This document shows positions 57,193 to 64,000 of a stretch of 64,000 nt of DNA, piece after piece. Positions within the stretch are counted from its first letter, which is position 1. Each line of letters opens with the position of its first letter. The position numbers and the translations under genes are program-made. Origin of the DNA: Gnetum montanum (lineage: Eukaryota > Streptophyta > Gnetopsida > Gnetales > Gnetaceae); contig MNCI01001077.1 of NCBI GenBank assembly GCA_015680685.1, positions 167,525-231,524 on the forward strand, read 5' to 3'. The notes below the pieces were generated by a model. The model was given only the letters and a program-made list of their open reading frames with translations, had not been told where the DNA came from and made no database searches.

Positions 57193-57870
57193 CAATAACA
57201 ATACATATTTTTATATTAATATTTTTTTAAAAATATTGAAATCTTGAGGAATAAAACATGAATTAACTTTTCTTTACCATCCACAGGCCAATAACCAAGT
57301 AAAAGTTACTATCTACAAAATTTATAGAATAAAAAAAAAATAGTTAGTAAGTATAGGAGAGATTGGACTGCAAAGTTGAATGAAATTCTTTGGACATACC
57401 AAATGACATGGAAAAATATCATTGAATATACATTATTTGAGTTAGTCCATGGATAAGTCCCACATCTTTCCATTGATCTTAAAATGAAAATCTTGGGTAG
57501 TGTGATGGATTTTCATATGCCCTTAGATTCTACTTAAGAATAATGATTAATAAACCTTAATGTGTTTGATGAAAATTGTAAAATATCCTTGATGAGAGAT
57601 AAGCTTGAATACTCATATACTAAGGTTCACCATGAGATATACCCTTGTGAGCTTAATTTTAAACTAAGAGATAATGTTTTCTATTTGAATCCATCACCGT
57701 ATCCTATTTGGGAAAATTTTAATTTTGATGAAAAGGATTCTATATTATCCATACTTTTCATTTGCCTAGGGCTATGCACATTTTCCATCTTGATAAATTG
57801 GACAAGATCTTTCTAATAAATGATAAGCATATAAAGCATTAGGAGTATCTTCCACCTCTAAGTGTTATAC
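57193..57870 (+). pseudogene. Element G integrase, C-terminal part
   Basis: Continues 26826 (ILTS-NNNT). LTFLYHPQANNQVKVTIYKI (57265-57325) spans the catalytic Glu position, which is Lys here. RDWTAKLNEILWTYQMTWKN (57359-57418) and LFELVHG follow. The block 57562-57800 (FDENCKISLMRDKLEY, then CELNFKLRDNVFYLNPS) is the integrase C-terminal domain. No chromodomain. Confidence 0.8.
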
Positions 57871-59480
57871 CAACTTTTGTGGTTCACTAGTGATTAAGAC
57901 TAAGTATTGTTTTAAACATTGTTTCATCCAAAGTTGAGCACTGAAGTGGCCCAAAAATAGTATCATAAGACACATTTCTAGACTTTTGATAATCCCATGT
58001 TTAAGAATGAAAATTCATCAAAGTGTTTGAGGTGGATAACCCTACCCATGTCACTTCTATTAAAACTAGTTTTCAACCTCTTTTCTAACCCCATAGTAGC
58101 TTGATTGGCTAACCTATAGTAGTCGTAACATGGAAAACATAAAATTTTTGTGTTCTAGTGAATTCATCATGGGACTTTAAGAGTCAAAAGTCACCTCCAA
58201 CTTCATTAATCTTGGATCAAGCATAGCATTTCCTACCTAAAAAAACTAGCACTTTGATCCTAGTTTAGCCTTTTAGGATTTTCATCAACTAGTTGACACC
58301 ATTTTCAATATATCAAAAAGGTAGATTTTGCAAGTTTAGAAATAGTTTTATTAATCATGGATGAAATTTTAACTAGGTGAAATTGATGCTAGCATCAACA
58401 TCACTCAAGGTAGCATAGACATAAAGCAAGATCAATTGATTGACATTAGGTAGTATTCCCTAGGTCCTTGAGCTTCTTAGCATGCTATAAGAATCATTAT
58501 GACACATTTTCACATTAGTTTCAACATCTTCAAGGCTTGGAATTGCACCATGAAAAATTGCAAAAACGTTTTTCTGACACCTTAATGATGTGAATGCTAA
58601 CATCAGCATCAATGTTAGTGTTAGCGCTTATGTTACCTACATCATTCAACCTTTTTTAATTCAAAGTTACTAAAAATGAACTCTAACTCTAGTTACTTGT
58701 AAGGTAAAATTTGAAAGATCTAGGCCTATAAATATGAGACTAGAACTTAAAGTTGAGGATAGTTTCTTAAGATCTAGGGTACCTTTTCAGATGTTTAGAT
58801 ATCAAGAGCATAAACATCTACCTTTTCTACATCTCCCATGTGCTTCATGGTCATCATAGTTCTTCCTAGAAATCTATAAGCTTAGTTTAGCACCTATGTC
58901 CTACATAGCTCAAGCACTAATGTTGATATCAATGTCAATATTAGTTTGGTAGCTCTTTTGTCACTCTCCTAGAATTGGAATTTTTGGCATTAATGTCACT
59001 AGCTCTAAAGTGAAAATATTTTCAACTCCAATGTCACTTACTAGATAGTCAAAACACCATCATTCAAAGGTTCAATTGTAGTACTAAAACCCTCATTTTT
59101 TTCATAAACTAACCTTTCATTACTAATATTATTTTTCTTTTGTTTTTCATCTACACTTGTATCATAATCATTAATTCATCAAAGGTTATATCAAATCAAA
59201 GATCATTTGTGACTACAAATTAGGTATTTTATACTTAATTCATGAAGGTTTCCTTATGAGGTTATGAAAGAATAAATTTTTAGAAACATTTTTGTTACTA
59301 GAAAAAGGGCCAATAGCTTTTTCTAGTGTTACAAAAATGTTGCCTATTAGCCTTATAAGGTTTTACACTAATTATTTTTAATTAGTTTATTTTTCACTTT
59401 GCACTTAATTTTATCTCTATATGTGTATAGAAGATAGTCATTAATACCATATTTGGCCAAGGCTCTAACTTCTCTCATAA
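57871..59480. other. Unassigned DNA between elements G and I
   Basis: No recognisable domain or LTR terminus. It may contain the 3' end of G. Words such as GATGCTAGCATCAACATCAC (58388-58407) and GCTAACATCAGCATCAATGT (58596-58615) recur imperfectly, giving a weak repetitive look at 58385-58640 and 58915-59040. Confidence 0.45.
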
Positions 59481-62144
59481 CTCTTAGATTCACAAATTGA
59501 TGGAGATATAGAAGGCATTGGTTCCCATGATATTTGTGAACCAATGTAATTACAATGTTGCATGCACAAAGAGAGAACTTAGCATAGCTTCTTTCAAGTC
59601 CATGCCATGAAGAATGACAACCTACAAAACATCCAATGGCCTAGAACAATCCTTGCTCAACATAAACCATCCTATTAAGCTAAACTGGTTTTAGCAGGGA
59701 ATGTTAGTAGAGTACTTGGCTATTAGGAATGAGATTCAAGTGTTGACTAGTGTAGAGATTTAACAAAGATAGGCCATTACGAATCATCTCATGGGACATT
59801 CCAATATCAACTTTCATAGCAAAAATTATTAGTTCGAAGATAAACAAGAAAGAATGGTGACATTAGCATCCATGATGATGAAGAAGATGAGAATCCTTGG
59901 ATCTTAGTACATGCAAATATCTACCATCAACATACTACATATTCATAGAGTCCAATTCTATAATACGTCAACACCATTAAATCCATTCATCCATTGTTTA
60001 TTCATATTCCTCAAACTACTAGGCATGTCACACTCATGTTGATTACTATAGCTATCATTGTCCCACTAGTAGTTACTATATCACCTACCTATAGCCTATA
60101 TAGAACCTCTTATGCAAGCTCAAAATGCCAATCCTTAGTTGAGAATCTTTCAACAATCATCCCTAGCATCATAGGTCCAATAGCAATAAATTTTGGTATC
60201 ATTTCTTCCACCTTTCTAGCCTATGCCTTTGTACATTTAATAGTTTGTCCCAATGCCCACTATTGCACCTCCTCATCCAATTCTACATGTTCATAATCCC
60301 ATTTTGGGTAATCCTGCTATGCCATCTATTTCTAGAGTTCCTCTTGAGTTTATTTTGTTGCTTCTAGACCTCTCTTCTAGGTTGTAGGTTAACAGGAATT
60401 AAATGTAAAAGACCAGAACATTACATGAAGATAGTTCTACTATTTCTATTATCAATTGGGTTATTGATCTCATTAGTCCATTTATTTTTCCTTTCCAAGT
60501 TCCTATAGCAATTTTCCTTCCAAATTTTACTAAGTATAATGAAGATTTTAATCCCATGAATCATGTCATTATATTTCATAATGACTGCATGTTATTAGCT
60601 AGCCATCCCTACATAATTCTTAGAAGATTTTTCAACTTCCTAATTAGAAAGATACTTAAATGGTATAGATTCCTTTCCCATGGCTTCATCACCTCCTTGA
60701 AATAACTCTTCATCACCTTTGTAGAAAATTTTAAACATAGTTTTAGTAAGGATGTTACCTTGCAAAAAGCCCTAGTAATCAAACAAGCTTATAATGAGTT
60801 CATATCTGAGTTCATTTCTAGGTGGACATTAGCCACAATGAAGCTTAGTCATTCACTTTCTAATGAATAGATTTTGGACATCTTTGAATGTGTCATGAAT
60901 GACTACATGAAAGGAAAGTTTGTTTATTCAAGATCACTTAGCCTCCATGATGCTATTACTTCTGCTAAGCACATCATGAATGCAACCATCTAATAAAATT
61001 ATTTGGAATGGATTAAATTTTACAGTAAGACCAACAAAGCAACTAGCAAGGATAAGACATTCCATAATGTAGAGCAAATAGTTTCTTTGATGAACCAAAC
61101 TATAAATAGTTCATAATTGAATAACAAAAAAAAAATGGGAACTTGAACTCTAAGCTCGATGATGCTAGGTAAAACATATCAAATGGATGCTAACAAAGAA
61201 TACCACATAAGGACAAGTTAAAATATTATAATTTTCTAACGACATATGTATAGTTGTACAACATGTCACTAAAAGAGAGACATATCACCATAAAAATAGA
61301 TCTTCAAATAAATAAGGATAAGATTCAAAAGGCTTTAGAATTTGTTCGTTAATCATTTCTAACAAATGGAAGGAGATCCACTTGTCTCAAAGTGATACAA
61401 TTCAAATAAATTTTCTTATTATCATGAGGAAGTAGGACATGGTACTAATGATTGCAACATGCTTAATGATGATGTTCAAACATTAGTAGAAAAGGAAGAA
61501 ATTATTTCTAACATACTAGTACAACTAAGTAATCAAAACATGTAGATTATCTAGGAACCATTGAACACTCAATCAAGGAGGATTTCTTCTTTCCATTTAA
61601 AGGATAAGATATACTATTCTAAAGCATCCTTTGTAATCAAAATGGACCCTTCTTAAAACACTTTCTATCAACCCCCTAAGTAAAATCAAGAAAAGTCAAA
61701 AAAGCATTTCATCATTAATTTTTCCTGGAATGAGATCAACTTATCTACATTACCAAATGTACGTAGGACTCTAATGATCATGGACATGATGTGTCGCATC
61801 CATATTAAGTATCTATAAAATTTGGTAAATAAAAAAAAGAAATGCTACAAAAACCAAAGAATCTAGATTAACCTTAATTTACTAATTCAAAAGAATGCCG
61901 TGAAATAGATAAAAATTATTAATTAGAAGCATATATTTAGTAGAGCAAAACAATATAAAAAGTTCATATTATTTGCATACCTAATTAAATAAAATTTATT
62001 TAAAGAAAATAGAGTTTTAGATAGCCATAAAAATGTAGAGGTAATAAAATTTTATTAGTTACATCACAAAATAAAACATAAAATAACAATCCCAATGATC
62101 CTTATTTAACCTCAATTAAACATCTAAATATAATGATATCCATA

Positions 62145-62290
62145 ATTAAAGTTTACCAAATTATTTAATAAAAATAAAAGATGCATAACTAGATGTTCAT
62201 AATAAAGGATAAATATGCATAATTGAATGTGCATAATGAAGTTTGAATATACATAACTGAATATGCAAAAAGAATAAAATATGCATAGCC
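62145..62290. repeat. Imperfect ATGCATAA repeats
   Basis: Words of the form ATGCATAA(C/T)(T/A)GAATGT or ATACATAACTGAATATGCA recur at about 30-bp spacing (62180-62290). Low-copy, imperfect tandem structure. Confidence 0.45.
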
Positions 62291-62471
62291 AAATCCTTGT
62301 AAATTCATAATAATTGACCAAAAAAAAAACTTTCTATAGTAATTGAATTTCAGCATTTTATCATAAAATATCTACTAGATCTATGACTGAGCTCAAATAA
62401 TACTAAAACAAAGGATATAAAACTTTAACAAAATACCTTAGCAAACATATTATATTTACTTATGTAGGAAA

Positions 62472-62520
62472 CTAACAATAACAATAATAATAATAGTAAT
62501 AATAGTAACAACAGTAATAT
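62472..62520. repeat. (AAT/AAC)n microsatellite
   Basis: An imperfect trinucleotide run of AACAAT, AATAAT and AGTAAT units, about 48 bp. Confidence 0.8.
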
Positions 62521-63382
62521 ATTTCTATGATTTAGTCAAAAAATAGAGCTAATCTATTGAAACATATCTAACAACATTAAAGAATTAATCACATGTATTA
62601 AATTAAATAATTAAACCTTTCTAAATTTTTAAGTTATGACATGATGCCTCCCTACAATGAAGTTCCTACTCAGTCAAATCCTACTTTTAATTATCCCCCT
62701 CTCCACCAAGAAATTGGTTACCCTTTCCAACATCGTTCAAGCCTATGGATTATCCTTTTATCCTATGAAATACCTCCTCCATATTAATCATTCTTTCCAC
62801 CTAAGTAATCCAATCCTTCACTGTTTCCTACTCCAACATCATTAATCAAGATCTCAACTAGAGGTCCAAAGGAAGCATAGGCTGGCAAAGGCAAAGAAAA
62901 TGAACAATCCACCAAGAAGCCTATCCAAAATAAGAAGAAAGTATCTTTTCAAGCTAAACTTGGTATCACCCCATCTTCTCCCATAATCATACTAGCGCTT
63001 GTAACATCAAAATTTGTTCTTACCATATCAATGGATAAGAAGATAATGTTTTGTCCCAAATCAAAAGAACAACAAAGTTAAAAGAAATAAATATTTCTCT
63101 TTTTGATTTAATTTGAACTTCAAAGAATTATTATTTAGCATTGGAGGAGCATCTCAAGTGAATCATAGTGCCTACAAACATTCAGCCCCACACTCAAGCA
63201 ATATCACCAATGCTCAACAATTTGAAGCATGAGGTTGACTAGCTCATTTTCAAGGGGGAGAATATCAAAACTCATTCCACAATGGATGTTGTATACCAAC
63301 TTCCTATCTACACCATGATACAAATTGGGGATAATATGAGACTATCTTTGGTGCATATGAATTATGGATATATGACCAATGT

Positions 63383-64000
63383 TGATGAGTGGTGAGTAGA
63401 CCCTACATCCAACCATATGAATCACTAAGCATTCATGTGTGATCTAATTGAATTCCATGGGCATATAACTTTCTAAGTATAGTAGTCTCTAGGAAGTGAA
63501 ATTAACCATTGCAATTTTTGTCTTTCAAATTGCATTTGTGAAATGCAAAGGCATGGTTAAGTGCAACTAAGACATATGATTTTTACCATTTTTATTTTTT
63601 ATGTTTTAAGTTGCCTAAGAATATAGAATAATGAATAACATTATTAAATTGCTAATTCAATCTAACTAGCTACACCTAACTAATCCTAACATAAGCATCT
63701 ATTTCCACTTTTTGTACACATCATGAACACATTGAACACTACTAGGTTACCAAATGTTTTGCATTACTAGGATTACCAAGCGTCAAGTGTATGCTATTTA
63801 TGTGCTTAATTAATTACTATTCAATTTAGCTTAATTTAACTTAATTAATTACTTAATTACTTAAAGCATAAAAGGAAATTTCATAAAACATTAAATGCAT
63901 AAATAAACAATTAATCTATTTCAAAGTGCTACAAGGTTTATTAGAAAGCTCATTGTTGGTGACTGTTTGGGACGCAACCACCAATGAGTGTCTTTGAACA
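63383..64000 (-). repeat. Element H: minus-strand LTR of the E family, truncated by window end
   Basis: Begins TGATGAGTGGTGAG at 63383. It is the reverse complement of the end of the E LTR (GGTTGGGTGTAGGGTACCTC, 57159-57178) and stays homologous through the TTAATTAATTAC-rich section to the end of the window. It interrupts element I. The candidate left TSD is AATGT (63378-63382). Whether it is a solo LTR or the end of a full element cannot be seen. Confidence 0.85.

Larger units (their letters stand above)
20650..57870 (+). mobile_element. Element G: old plus-strand Ty3/gypsy element, outermost host of the nest
   Basis: Recognisable domains are in Ty3 order on the plus strand: gag, zinc knuckle, protease, RT, RNase H, integrase. 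A solo LTR (24970-25857) splits the RNase H. Element E (26827-57187) splits the integrase, which resumes at 57193. I could not identify LTRs or a TSD for G, so both ends are approximate. It may be truncated or simply too decayed. Removing the insertions leaves about 6 kb of G. Stops are very frequent, consistent with its being the oldest layer. Confidence 0.8.
59490..63382 (+). pseudogene. Element I: decayed Tat-like Ty3 gag
   Basis: AIFLPNFTKYNEDFNPMNHV (60510-60569) and then HNDCMLLASHPYII and LKWYRF (60581-60680) match the retrotransposon gag core (NPxNHV...F...WY). SKDVTLQKALVIKQAYNEFI follows at 60745-60805, and FISRW at about 60810-60824. The C-terminal signature YHEEVGHGTNDCNMLNDDVQ (61418-61480) is the plant Ty3 gag YHxxxGHxTxxC motif. 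Downstream is a Pro/Tyr-rich region (62640-62860). This gag differs from that of A, C, D, E, F and G, so I is another lineage. The 3' end is cut by element H at 63383. About 61800-62640 is AT-rich with no coding signal. Confidence 0.75.

Noticed and set aside
1-64000. CRISPR arrays, operons or prokaryotic systems
   Set aside because: Repeats present are LTRs and minisatellites. Gene structure, intron and retroelement types are those of a plant nuclear genome.

Overview
This is repeat-dominated nuclear DNA from a land plant, most likely a species with a large, transposon-bloated genome. The species cannot be named from the sequence. The plant assignment rests on three things: non-chromoviral Ty3/gypsy retrotransposons of the Athila/Tat kind, a primer-binding site exactly complementary to the 3' end of plant tRNA-Asp, and a broken WD40 gene resembling plant RID3 (the IPI3/WDR18 family). 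No intact host gene, tRNA, rRNA or CRISPR array was seen. Background DNA is AT-rich.

Layout. 1-3284 is AT-rich DNA without genes. 3285-13931 is element A on the minus strand: two LTRs, gag, two tandem copies of the protease region, RT, RNase H, integrase and a long 3' noncoding tail, flanked by the target-site duplication (TSD) AAGAC. 13937-20600 is a non-retroelement island holding the minus-strand WD40 pseudogene (15779-17297) and several small repeats. From about 20.6 to 57.9 kb lies a Russian-doll nest. An old plus-strand element G is split in its integrase by plus-strand element E (26827-57187, TSD ACTTC). E is split in its RT by minus-strand element C (29191-42642, TSD TCAAC). C is split in its gag by plus-strand element D (33577-41130, TSD GCCAT). 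E is also split downstream of its integrase by plus-strand element F (47651-53467, TSD CTAGG/CTATG). G additionally carries a solo LTR in its RNase H (24970-25857). 57.9-59.5 kb has no recognisable content. 59.5-63.38 kb is a decayed Tat-like gag (element I), cut by the start of a minus-strand LTR of the E family (element H) that runs off the window.

Working logic. C, D and F keep LTRs, PBS, polypurine tract, gag (plus protease in D) and a roughly 1.9 kb 3' noncoding tail, but carry no RT, RNase H or integrase. They look like non-autonomous, gag-bearing elements that would need enzymes from relatives such as A or E. D is the youngest: its LTRs are nearly identical, its PBS is perfect and it is CpG-rich. 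Its host layers are progressively more decayed, mainly by transitions.

Three unusual features recur. The U3 regions are very short (about 90-140 bp from LTR start to TATA box) and consist almost entirely of family-specific palindromic repeats. A conserved noncoding block lies about 0.8-0.9 kb before the 3' LTR in five elements. The gag zinc knuckle has a shortened spacing, CX2CX3HX3C. All assignments come from reading the sequence; no database search was run.
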